31,903 bases of DNA, taken from NCBI GenBank assembly GCA_964575715.1, contig CAZNSG010000289.1, positions 1 to 31,903 of the forward strand, read 5' to 3'. This document shows positions 16,530-24,576 of this stretch, in pieces; the stretch's first letter is position 1, and each line of letters opens with the position of its first letter. The stretch is from PNAI01 sp964575715 (GTDB taxonomy: Bacteria; Pseudomonadota; Alphaproteobacteria; Rhizobiales; Xanthobacteraceae). The position numbers and the translations under genes are program-made. The notes beneath the pieces are model-generated. The model made no database searches, was not told where the DNA came from, and saw nothing but the letters and a program-made list of their open reading frames with translations.

Positions 16530-16549
16530 CATGTAACCTTGGTTACATG
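16530..16549. promoter_or_regulatory. 9-bp-arm palindrome upstream of glmS (candidate operator)
   Basis: CATGTAACC and GGTTACATG separated by two T residues form a perfect inverted repeat in the 157-bp glmU-glmS gap, about 115-135 bp upstream of the glmS start. The 2-nt centre is too tight for a good RNA hairpin and there is no T-run, so a dimeric protein binding site is more likely than a terminator. No regulator gene is nearby. Confidence 0.45.
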
Positions 16550-16573
16550 GTGGCAGCTGTACCTGAGTCCGCC

Positions 16574-17932
16574 TTAATCAGATCCCTGTGGTTTCTTCTT
16601 GCCTGCCGTTTGAATGCTACGCAAGCGCTCGGCGCCGCCTTCCTTAACGACCTGCGGGGCACGGCCCAGCGCCAGGGAATTCGCCGGTACATCGCGGGTA
16701 ATCACCGAGCCGGAGCCGACATAGGCCCCCTGCCCGATCTTAACCGGCGCCACCAGCGCCGTGTTCGACCCGATAAAGGCGCCCTTGCCGATCTCGGTGC
16801 GGTGCTTGGCATTGCCGTCGTAATTGCAGGTGATCGTGCCGGCACCCACGTTAGCGCCTTCGCCGACGGCCGCGTCGCCGATGTAACTGAGGTGATTGGC
16901 TTTGGCGCCGGCCTCGATGCGCGCCTCCTTTATCTCCACGAAATTGCCGATGTGCACGCCCTCGCCGAGCCGGGTGCCCGGCCGCAGCCGTGCAAATGGG
17001 CCGACAATCGCGGCTTTGCCGACATGCGCACCATCGAGATGCGAGAAGGAGCGGATGGTCGCGCCGTCTTCGATCACGACACCGGGTTTGAATACCACAT
17101 AGGGTTCGACTACCACGTCCTTGCCGAACTTGGTGTCGGCAGAAAGGAACACTGTTTCCGGCGCGACCAGGGTCACTCCGGCTTCAAGCGCTGCGTTGCG
17201 CAGGCGCTGTTGCAAAACCGCCTCGGCTTGCGCCAGTTGCGCCTTGGTGTTGATCCCTCGCACTTCATCCTCCGTCACTTCGATCGCCGATGCCCGCAAG
17301 CCCATGGAACGGGCCAGCGCGACCGCATCGGTCAGATAGAACTCATGCTTGCGGTTGTCGCTTCCGATGCCGCTCAAGATCGCAAGCGCGTGTGGGCCCG
17401 CGAGCGCCATCAGGCCGCCGTTGCACAGCGCGATCGCGCGTTCGCTCTCGTTCGCATCCGCGTGCTCGCGGATGGCGACGAGTTCGCCGCCCGCGGTCAC
17501 CAGCCGGCCATAGCCGGTGGGATCGGCGGGCCGAAATCCGAGCACCGCCACGGCCGCGCCATCGGCGAGCGCCACGCGCAGCTTGTGAAGCGTCTGCGGC
17601 TCGATCAGCGGCGTGTCGCCGAAGACAACCAGAACATCGTCGATGCCGCGCGCGATCGCGGACTTTGCCGCGAGCACCGCATGGGCCGTGCCGCGCCGCT
17701 TGGCCTGAATAAAAAACTCCGCATCCGGAAGCACCCGTCGTGTTTCGGCTGCGACCTCCGCGTGCTCAGGCCCGACCACCACGGCGGTCCGCGTCTGTCC
17801 GGCCGCCCTTAGCGCCGTCAACACATGGGCGAGCAACGATTGCCCGCCGATCCGGTGCAAGACTTTCGGCCGGGGCGAAAGCATGCGGGTGCCCTCGCCG
17901 GCCGCAAGCACGATTGCCAGACAGGTTCTCAT
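16574..17932 (-). CDS. glmU: Bifunctional GlmU (UDP-GlcNAc pyrophosphorylase / glucosamine-1-P acetyltransferase)
   Basis: 452 residues. The nucleotidyltransferase domain (about 1-230) starts with LAAGEGTRM and a downstream PKVLH. The left-handed beta-helix acetyltransferase domain (about 250-435) has the hexapeptide repeats and the conserved GPFARLRPGTRL, GNFVEIKEA, NHLSYIGDA and GAGTITCNYDG blocks. GlmU acetylates glucosamine-1-phosphate and then uridylates it, giving UDP-GlcNAc. Start: ATG 17932 has GGAG 5 bp upstream; the GTG one codon earlier would be only 2 bp from it, so the ATG is preferred. It is the first gene of a glmU-glmS-DUF502 minus-strand series and divergent from the SPOR-like gene. 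Confidence 0.97.
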   Translation of the reverse strand: MRTCLAIVLAAGEGTRMLSPRPKVLHRIGGQSLLAHVLTALRAAGQTRTAVVVGPEHAEVAAETRRVLPDAEFFIQAKRRGTAHAVLAAKSAIARGIDDVLVVFGDTPLIEPQTLHKLRVALADGAAVAVLGFRPADPTGYGRLVTAGGELVAIREHADANESERAIALCNGGLMALAGPHALAILSGIGSDNRKHEFYLTDAVALARSMGLRASAIEVTEDEVRGINTKAQLAQAEAVLQQRLRNAALEAGVTLVAPETVFLSADTKFGKDVVVEPYVVFKPGVVIEDGATIRSFSHLDGAHVGKAAIVGPFARLRPGTRLGEGVHIGNFVEIKEARIEAGAKANHLSYIGDAAVGEGANVGAGTITCNYDGNAKHRTEIGKGAFIGSNTALVAPVKIGQGAYVGSGSVITRDVPANSLALGRAPQVVKEGGAERLRSIQTAGKKKPQGSD

Positions 17933-18077
17933 CACAGCTCCGACTTCGCGCCGTCATAGCCGAGCGCAAGTGGCGGGGAAAGGCCGCCATCGCAGCCTTC
18001 GACGCACTGAGGCAGCGGGATCAAACCAAATCTGCTAATGTTTTCAAAGAGCTGATTCGCGGCCAGGAGATGCGGCA

Positions 18078-18953
18078 GTGGCCGAAGACGAGTCACGTGC
18101 GACGCTGAACACGCCTGCGCAATTGGATGGGTCGACAATGTGGCGACTCGGACGGTGGGGCGTGGCGGCGATCGCGGCGGTGAGCTTGGCATTGCTCGTC
18201 GGCAGTTCCGAGATGGGCTTACGCCGGATCGTACTTGCATTCGCCAACATTCAGGGCACGGCAGCACCACCACAGCCGCGCGAAAGCGGTGAGATCGCGC
18301 GGCTGTCCGAGGCGTTGAACAGTCTCACCAATGATCGTGAACGGTTGCTGGCGCGCCTCGATGCGATCGAGCGCAATCTCGACGATTTGACTGGCTCGGT
18401 CACACTCAATAACACGCCGCCGCGTCCGGTCGAGACCGTTGCGCCGCCGCCAGCGGCAGCATCGAATGCGCTGGTGATTGTCCCACCCCACATTCCCTCG
18501 GGTGTCCCGCAGAGCGTTGCTGTGACTACTCCCTTAATCGTTGAATCAAGTGCGCCGGCGAGCGTTCCGGCCACATCCAATCCCACGATCTCCAATCCCA
18601 CAAGCGCGATGCCGCAATCAACGCCGATTCCATCAGTGCAGGATGTCCCAACGCTCGACACGCCACCTACCGCAAAGGTCGATTTCGGTGTCGACCTTGG
18701 CAGCGCACCGACGATCGAGGGGCTGCGCGCGCTGTGGACATCGGCCAAGGGCCGGCACGGCGCGTTGCTGGATGGCTTGCGTCCGATCGTCGTGCTGCGC
18801 GAGCGCGTAAAACCGGGCGGCGTGGAATTACGGCTGGTGGCCGGCCCGCTGCCCAGCGCGGCGATGGCGGCACGCATGTGCGTGGTGATCACTACCACGG
18901 GTACGGTGTGCCAGCCGGCCGTGTTCGACGGCCAGCGATTGGCGCTGCGGTAA
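18078..18953 (+). CDS. Single-pass membrane protein with SPOR-like C-terminal domain
   Basis: 291 residues from GTG 18078, with AGGAG 8 bp upstream. Layout: a cytoplasmic tail, a transmembrane segment at about 27-42, a heptad-like coiled coil at about 70-106 (IARLSEALNSLTNDRERLLARLDAIERNL), a Pro/Ser/Thr-rich spacer at about 107-200 and a compact C-terminal domain at about 201-291. The last part (GLRPIVVLRERVKPGGVELRLVAGPLPSAAMAARMC) has the beta-alpha-beta look and RLVAGP motif of SPOR domains, which bind denuded septal peptidoglycan. A division-site or cell-wall role is inferred from that. The stop overlaps the start of the next gene by one base (TAATG), so the two are coupled. Confidence 0.72.
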   Translation: MAEDESRATLNTPAQLDGSTMWRLGRWGVAAIAAVSLALLVGSSEMGLRRIVLAFANIQGTAAPPQPRESGEIARLSEALNSLTNDRERLLARLDAIERNLDDLTGSVTLNNTPPRPVETVAPPPAAASNALVIVPPHIPSGVPQSVAVTTPLIVESSAPASVPATSNPTISNPTSAMPQSTPIPSVQDVPTLDTPPTAKVDFGVDLGSAPTIEGLRALWTSAKGRHGALLDGLRPIVVLRERVKPGGVELRLVAGPLPSAAMAARMCVVITTTGTVCQPAVFDGQRLALR

Positions 18954-19333
18954 TGGCAAGACGGCGCTATCGTCCATCATTTGCACAAATCTGCTGGCTC
19001 GCGGCGCTTGGCGTTGTCGCGGTCGGTGGCGCACTCTTTCTGCGCTACCGCGTGATCGAGGAGAGCGCGGTCGGGCTTGCCTGCGATGCGGGCATGCGAA
19101 CATGGACGTGCGAAATCCGCCGTATCGCGACGCTGATGTTCAACAATTCCGTGTTCGGCTATGGCGCGCTCGCCGCCGCCGTGCTCAATCTTATGCACCC
19201 GTCCATCGTGCTCTTTTCGGTTGCTCTGCTCGCCGGCGGGGCCGGCGTCGTGCTTTACAATGCCGGGCTGTCCGGGCTCGCCGTTGCGCTATTGATTCTC
19301 AGTCTGGCGCGGCCCGCGCCCGAACCAGAATGA
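18953..19333 (+). CDS. Small multi-pass membrane protein, unknown function
   Basis: 126 residues. Hydrophobic segments lie at about 11-30 and, in the second half, about 67-118 (two or three passes). A loop of about 35 residues between them holds two cysteines (C44, C53). I do not recognise a named family. The ATG overlaps the stop of the SPOR-like gene (TAATG), so the pair is translationally coupled and probably functions together in the envelope. The 3' end overlaps the 3' end of the convergent NdvC-like gene by 35 bp. Confidence 0.65.
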   Translation: MARRRYRPSFAQICWLAALGVVAVGGALFLRYRVIEESAVGLACDAGMRTWTCEIRRIATLMFNNSVFGYGALAAAVLNLMHPSIVLFSVALLAGGAGVVLYNAGLSGLAVALLILSLARPAPEPE

Positions 19334-20939
19334 CCGCAAGCGCGGTGAGCGCCGCGCATAGCCACAGCGCCTGCCAATTCGCCACAGTCTCGTTGAAGAC
19401 AATGTAGATCGCGCAGAGCAGGAGCACTCCGGCCACCAAATATTCGGCAATCGCCGGCGCGCCAGCTGGGCGCGGCAGCAGGACACTTTGCAGCAGAAGC
19501 GGAACCGTCGCGGCGGTGAGCGACGGGAAAGGAAATTCCCGATAGCGCGGATCGAAGACGAGTCCAAGCGCGGTCTGCACCGCGAGCACACAAAGCACGA
19601 TCAGAACTGCGCCGAGCGCAAGCGCAAGCGGTTCGCGGATGCGATCTTCGGCCGAGGCAAGCACGCGGTCGAAGCTTGGGATGGCAACGCGCGACATCAG
19701 ACCCATCGCGCCGACGATAGGCGCCGCGATCGCCACTGCAAGAAGCGCCAGCGATCGCACCCAACCGCCTACACCCAAGCTTTCGACAAGCACATTCTCG
19801 ACCGCCCAACCCACGAGCACTCCGGCGATCAATGCATTGCAGACAATCGCCAACATCAAGCCGCGCGCGGGCTCGGGTTGCGGGCGGGCGCGGCGATATG
19901 CAAGCAGGCTAAAGCCGAATATCAGCGCCGCGAGCGCCACTCCGCCTGCGGCCTGCCAGCGCCAGTGCGGATGGTTCGAGACCGGCTCGCCCCAGGCGAA
20001 TTTGAATGTGCGCGTGGCGTCATCGAGTAGCCCCCAATGACCGCCGACGGTGCCCTCAAGCTGGCGTTTCCAGGGCTGATCGTAAGCTTCGATTACATTG
20101 ACGCGGAAATTTTCGCGCCGGCCGCGCGCGAGAATATCCTGGATCACGCGCGCCTGATTGGCGCGCGAAGGCAGCGCGCCCTCGCGCATCCGACCGGCGC
20201 TGGGCCATCCGGTCTCACCGATCACGATCTCCTTGCCTGGAAATTCGGCCGCCACGCGGCTGCGGATCGAGGCTACGTGATCCGCAGCATGCTCCGCAGG
20301 GATCGGAAAGTCTTCCCAGTAAGGCAAGATGTGGATGGTGATGAAATCGACCGCGTTGGCAAGCTCGCGATAGCGCAGCCAGAATTCCCATACGTCCGCG
20401 TAGGTCACCGGTTGCGGCACTTGCGTCTTGACCGTGCGCAGGGCATTGGCCAGGTCGGCCGATGAAAGCTCGCCGCGCAGCAACACCTCGTTGCCGACAA
20501 TGACGGCGCGGATGACGTCGGGGAATTGTTTCGCAAGCGCGGTGCCGGTGGCGATCTGAAACTGATTGCGCTCGGGCCTACTCGAGAGCCACACGCCAAG
20601 CAGAACGCTCAGCCCATGCTTGCGTGCGATCTCGGGCACGCGGTCGAGGCCGAAATCGACCGAATAGGTGCGTACGCAACCGGTAATCCGGGAGAGTTGC
20701 GCGAGATCGTCTTCAATTTGTGAAGGCTCGATATGGGTTGTTAGGTCAAGCGGGGTCTGCGCGCCGTGGAACGGAGCGTAGGACACGCAGTAGAGCTTTT
20801 CACCCGGATCGAGCGGCGACGGCGGCATGGCTATGGCGGCGCCGAGCCGCCACCATACCGCGACAATGGCCGCCGCGGTGAGAATGAACAAAATGACAGG
20901 TTTTGGCGTGACAAATTTGGGCCGATGTGAGCCGGTCAT
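19299..20939 (-). CDS. NdvC-like GH17-domain membrane protein, beta-glucan synthesis
   Basis: 546 residues (about 60 kDa, matching the ~62 kDa reported for Bradyrhizobium NdvC). An N-terminal transmembrane helix (about 15-36) is followed by a periplasmic GH17-type TIM barrel at about 48-320. The expected acid/base Glu is at 151 (IVGNE) and the nucleophile at 242 (IGETGWPSAG). The remaining 220 residues are hydrophobic, with about seven transmembrane segments. Such proteins are annotated beta-(1-6)-glucan synthase and are thought to act as transglycosylases introducing 1,6 linkages or branches in periplasmic beta-glucans. The gene is divergent from the small secreted protein and the NdvB-like synthase, which share its pathway. 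The family is sure; the exact reaction is inferred from Bradyrhizobium. Confidence 0.85.
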   Translation of the reverse strand: MTGSHRPKFVTPKPVILFILTAAAIVAVWWRLGAAIAMPPSPLDPGEKLYCVSYAPFHGAQTPLDLTTHIEPSQIEDDLAQLSRITGCVRTYSVDFGLDRVPEIARKHGLSVLLGVWLSSRPERNQFQIATGTALAKQFPDVIRAVIVGNEVLLRGELSSADLANALRTVKTQVPQPVTYADVWEFWLRYRELANAVDFITIHILPYWEDFPIPAEHAADHVASIRSRVAAEFPGKEIVIGETGWPSAGRMREGALPSRANQARVIQDILARGRRENFRVNVIEAYDQPWKRQLEGTVGGHWGLLDDATRTFKFAWGEPVSNHPHWRWQAAGGVALAALIFGFSLLAYRRARPQPEPARGLMLAIVCNALIAGVLVGWAVENVLVESLGVGGWVRSLALLAVAIAAPIVGAMGLMSRVAIPSFDRVLASAEDRIREPLALALGAVLIVLCVLAVQTALGLVFDPRYREFPFPSLTAATVPLLLQSVLLPRPAGAPAIAEYLVAGVLLLCAIYIVFNETVANWQALWLCAALTALAVILVRARAAPD

Positions 20940-21143
20940 GGTGACTGCTTCGGATTATTGAGCGTAGGGAATGTTGTAAACATGCCGTACCTTAAGGATT
21001 AACCGGGTGAGTGCTGGACAAATCGATCGGAGAAAGTCACCATGATAACCATGCGGCAGCCGGCGTCACTTTGCTGACCGAATCTTATGCTGATTATTGG
21101 TGGAACGCGGCCAATAAACCAACACGGCAAAACCTAGCCTCCC

Positions 21144-21602
21144 ATGCGTATCAAACCATTGCGTGTACTGCCCGTTGCGCTCTGCGCAGGTATTTTGGCG
21201 CTAACCGCTCATTCCGCGCTAGCCCAAAGCGGGGTCCAAAAACCTTCAACCGGCGCCGCTGGCGAGCCTGGCAAGGACGGCCAGCGCCGTACCGAAGAGA
21301 TTACTGAAGCTGCGCGCATTGTCACCGGCCCGGCCGGTAACCCTGAATGTGTCTGGCTGGGACGCAGGGTGGTCGGCCTGCTTTACAACGACGACCTCGA
21401 TACCGCCTTCCGCCATTTGGACCTCTACGACCGGTTCGGTTGCCCCGGTCCCCATGTCCAGCAGGCGTTTCGCTGCGTCATACGGCAAGGAAGCAGCGAG
21501 GCGGTCCGGGTCCACGCTTGCTGGCTGAATCCAGCCCTGCAGGTACAACCGGCGGCTGCGGCGACCGTACCCCCGGGGGGCGCGGGCAGTGCGACCCGGT
21601 AA
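21144..21602 (+). CDS. Small secreted four-cysteine protein of the beta-glucan locus
   Basis: 152 residues. A signal peptide (about 1-28, ending SALAQ) is followed by a low-complexity Gly/Pro-rich stretch, then a compact core at about 50-130 with four cysteines (69, 100, 111, 126) able to form two disulfides in the periplasm. The C-terminal tail is Ala/Pro-rich. Its place between the NdvC-like and NdvB-like genes matches a small protein commonly labelled beta-1,3-beta-1,6-glucan biosynthesis protein in Bradyrhizobium genomes. It could be the counterpart of ndvD, but I recall that only loosely. No convincing ribosome binding site precedes ATG 21144. The existence of the gene is well supported by the signal peptide and Cys pattern; its function is inferred from context. 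Confidence 0.7.
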   Translation: MRIKPLRVLPVALCAGILALTAHSALAQSGVQKPSTGAAGEPGKDGQRRTEEITEAARIVTGPAGNPECVWLGRRVVGLLYNDDLDTAFRHLDLYDRFGCPGPHVQQAFRCVIRQGSSEAVRVHACWLNPALQVQPAAAATVPPGGAGSATR

Positions 21603-21755
21603 CCAGTTTTCTAATGCTACAAAGCAACACAGGCGTGCCTTTAATTGGCCATGACCGCAAACTAAAAAATGAATGTCCTCAGGCTGCTTCGCTGCTGACG
21701 CCGAGCCAGGGGACGGGCGGGCGTCGAAGGCTCTAAACCCCATGCGGTCGCTTTG

Positions 21756-24554
21756 ATGCGGTTCGTCGCTCTGGTCGTCGCGCTAGTCGCGGGCGTACAT
21801 CTGGCCCTGTGGGTCCTGTTCCGGGACCAAGGCGATGCCCCCAATTTCAACGGCCGGCTCGCGAGCGTGTCGTATAATCCATACCGGGGTTTCGATAATC
21901 CCGATCACGGAACGCTTCCGACTGCTGCCCAGATCCGATCCGATCTCAAACTGCTGGCGCCCTATACGCGTGCAGTTCGCACCTATTCTTCCACCCGCGG
22001 CGGCGAACTCATTCCCGGGATCGCGAACGAATTCGGGCTGCGGGTCGCGGTCGGCGCCTGGGTGGGCGCCGAGCCAAAGAAAGACGCCAAGGACAAGCGT
22101 CCGTCGCGCAACGTACAAGAACTCCAAAAGGTCTTCGATCTCGCCCGCAGGAATCGCAACGTCGACAGCATCGTCGTCGGCAACGAGACGGTCTACCGCG
22201 GCGAGACGATCATCATCGATGATACTCGCCTGTTCCCGAAGGGGGAATTGAAAGAGCTAACTGCTGACGAGCTGAATTTGATTGGCACGGCACGCAATGC
22301 GGAGGAAGAGAAGAAACTCAAGGAGCGCGTCAACGTCGCGCGGCTGATCAAGGTCATCCAGCGCGTCAAACGCGAGACACAGTTGCCGGTGACGACCGGC
22401 GAAATCTGGAGCGTCTGGCGCGATCACCCAGAGCTGGTCTATGCCGTGGACTACATCGCCGCGCACGCCCTGCCCTATTGGGAAGGAATCGACGAGAAGG
22501 CTGCTGTAGACCAAGCGATTCATGTCTACAACACGTTGCGGCAACTCTATCCGGGCAAGCGCGTCGTGATTGCGGAATTCGGCTGGCCAAGCGCCGGCTA
22601 TAATCGCCGCGATGCCGATCCCGGCCGCAGCGCGCAGGCGCTTGTGGTGCGCGATTTCGTCACCCGCGCCGATACCCAGAGCATCGATTACAACATCATC
22701 GAAGCGTTCGACCAGCCCTGGAAAACGTTTGAAGGCAGCGTCGGCACCTACTGGGGTCTATTCGACGCCAAGCGACAGCCGAAGTTCAGCTGGGCAGGAC
22801 CGATCACCAACGCCGAGCATTGGAAACTCGCCACGCTCGCGGTGCTGATTGGCGTATTGCTGTCGTTGCCGCTGCTTGCGCTGCGTGACGCAACCCTCGG
22901 CCAGGCCGTGATGCGAACCGGAGCCGCCAATGTCGTCGGAGCCTGGAGCGCGATTGTCTTTGCCTATTGGCATGGCCATTATTTCGTGTGGGGGGCCGCC
23001 TTCGCGCTCGCACTTGGGCTCATTCTGCTGGTGCCGCTGATTCTAATCGCGCTCTCGCGAATCGAAGAGATCGCGGCGATTGCATTTGGCCAGAAGCCGC
23101 GGCGGTTGATCGCATCACCGTCGCTTGTGCCCGAATCTTACGTACCGAAGGTTTCCATCCACATTCCGGCCTATTGCGAACCGGCGGAAATGCTCAAACA
23201 GACGCTCGATTCCGTCGCGCGGCTCGATTATCCAAATTTCGAATGCGTGGTGGTCATCAACAACACGCCCGATCCGGCGTTCTGGCGCCCGGTGGAGGAG
23301 CATTGCCGCCTGCTCGGCGAGCGTTTCAAGTTCGTGCGCGAGGATTCGCTTACGGGTTTCAAGGCGGGCGCACTGCGGCTTGCCCTGGTCCATACCGCTC
23401 CTGACGCGGAGATCATCGGCGTCATCGACGCCGACTATGTCGTGCATCCGAATTGGCTCAAGGATCTCACGCCGACATTCGCCGACGCGAAAGCTGGCCT
23501 CATCCAGGCGCCGCAGGATCATCGCGATGGAACGCGCAGCCTCATGCATCGCGCCATGAACGGCGAATACGCCGGCTTCTTCGATATTGGCATGGTGCAG
23601 CGGAACGAAGTCAACGCCATCATCGTGCACGGCACCATGTGCCTGATCCGGCGCGCGGCGCTGGAGCAAGCCGGCGGCTGGTCAAGCGACACGATCTGCG
23701 AGGATACCGACTTGGGGCTGACCATTCTCGAGCTCGGCTGGGCAGCGCATTACACCAACCGGCGCTATGGTCATGGGCTCCTCCCCGACAACTTCCAGCA
23801 ATTCAAGCGCCAGCGCTATCGCTGGGCCTATGGCGGCTTCCAGATCGTCAAGAAGCATTGGCGGCGTTTCCTGCCGGGTGCGAGTCGGCTCGCGCCCGAA
23901 CAAAAGCGGCAGTTCACCATTGGCTGGCTGAACTGGCTCGGCGCCGAGAGCATCGGCGTGGTGGTCGCGCTGCTTAATCTGATCTGGGTGCCCGTTGTCG
24001 CGGTGCTCGGCGTCGCGATCCCCGACAAGGTACTCACCGTGCCGATCATTGCGGCATTCGCGGTATCGCTGCTGCATTTCATCGCGCTCTATCAGCTGCG
24101 GGTCGCGATCCCGGCCGGGCAGAGGTTCGGCGCAGTGCTCGCCGCCATGTCGCTGCAATGGACGGTGGCGCGTGCGGTCGGCATCGGCTTTGTGAAGGAT
24201 CACTTGCCGTTCATGCGCACCGCCAAGGGCGGCTGGGCGCGTCGGGGCACAGACTTCCCGGCCTTCTGGGAGGCGGTGATCGGCACGCTCCTGACCGGAA
24301 GCGCCATTTTCCTTTATGCGACTAACTACGAGCAAGTGCGCGAGATCAATCTGTTCGCGCTGGTGCTGGCGGTACAGGCGCTGCCGTTCCTGGCCTCGGT
24401 CACGCTCGCAACGCTCGATGGCTCGCGCGCCAACGATTTCGCCACCTGGCGCGCACTTGAGGTCAAGTTCGCCGATCTGGTGCCGCAGCTGCAGCGTCGC
24501 ACGGCCACGGTCAAGGCGACGGTTACCGACAAGCAGTTCGAGAGCGTGCAGTAA
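21756..24554 (+). CDS. NdvB-like beta-glucan synthase: GH17 domain fused to GT2 synthase
   Basis: 932 residues from ATG 21756 (TTG 21753 also possible; neither has a clear ribosome binding site), about 103 kDa, like the 102 kDa Bradyrhizobium NdvB. After one N-terminal transmembrane helix comes a periplasmic GH17 domain (about 30-345) with Glu144 (VVGNE) and Glu274 (IAEFGWPSAGY). It carries a charged insertion (about 152-196) that the NdvC-like protein lacks. Two membrane helices follow (about 357-435), then a cytoplasmic GT2 domain with DAD at 558-560, ED at 649-650 and QRYRW at 686-690, the cellulose-synthase-type processive signature. Four or so C-terminal helices form the channel. It should polymerise UDP-glucose and export a beta-(1,3)/(1,6)-glucan. 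Convergent with the M20 gene, 22 bp apart. Confidence 0.88.
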   Translation: MRFVALVVALVAGVHLALWVLFRDQGDAPNFNGRLASVSYNPYRGFDNPDHGTLPTAAQIRSDLKLLAPYTRAVRTYSSTRGGELIPGIANEFGLRVAVGAWVGAEPKKDAKDKRPSRNVQELQKVFDLARRNRNVDSIVVGNETVYRGETIIIDDTRLFPKGELKELTADELNLIGTARNAEEEKKLKERVNVARLIKVIQRVKRETQLPVTTGEIWSVWRDHPELVYAVDYIAAHALPYWEGIDEKAAVDQAIHVYNTLRQLYPGKRVVIAEFGWPSAGYNRRDADPGRSAQALVVRDFVTRADTQSIDYNIIEAFDQPWKTFEGSVGTYWGLFDAKRQPKFSWAGPITNAEHWKLATLAVLIGVLLSLPLLALRDATLGQAVMRTGAANVVGAWSAIVFAYWHGHYFVWGAAFALALGLILLVPLILIALSRIEEIAAIAFGQKPRRLIASPSLVPESYVPKVSIHIPAYCEPAEMLKQTLDSVARLDYPNFECVVVINNTPDPAFWRPVEEHCRLLGERFKFVREDSLTGFKAGALRLALVHTAPDAEIIGVIDADYVVHPNWLKDLTPTFADAKAGLIQAPQDHRDGTRSLMHRAMNGEYAGFFDIGMVQRNEVNAIIVHGTMCLIRRAALEQAGGWSSDTICEDTDLGLTILELGWAAHYTNRRYGHGLLPDNFQQFKRQRYRWAYGGFQIVKKHWRRFLPGASRLAPEQKRQFTIGWLNWLGAESIGVVVALLNLIWVPVVAVLGVAIPDKVLTVPIIAAFAVSLLHFIALYQLRVAIPAGQRFGAVLAAMSLQWTVARAVGIGFVKDHLPFMRTAKGGWARRGTDFPAFWEAVIGTLLTGSAIFLYATNYEQVREINLFALVLAVQALPFLASVTLATLDGSRANDFATWRALEVKFADLVPQLQRRTATVKATVTDKQFESVQ

Positions 24555-24576
24555 TTTCAAGAGCCGCATCGCTTTT

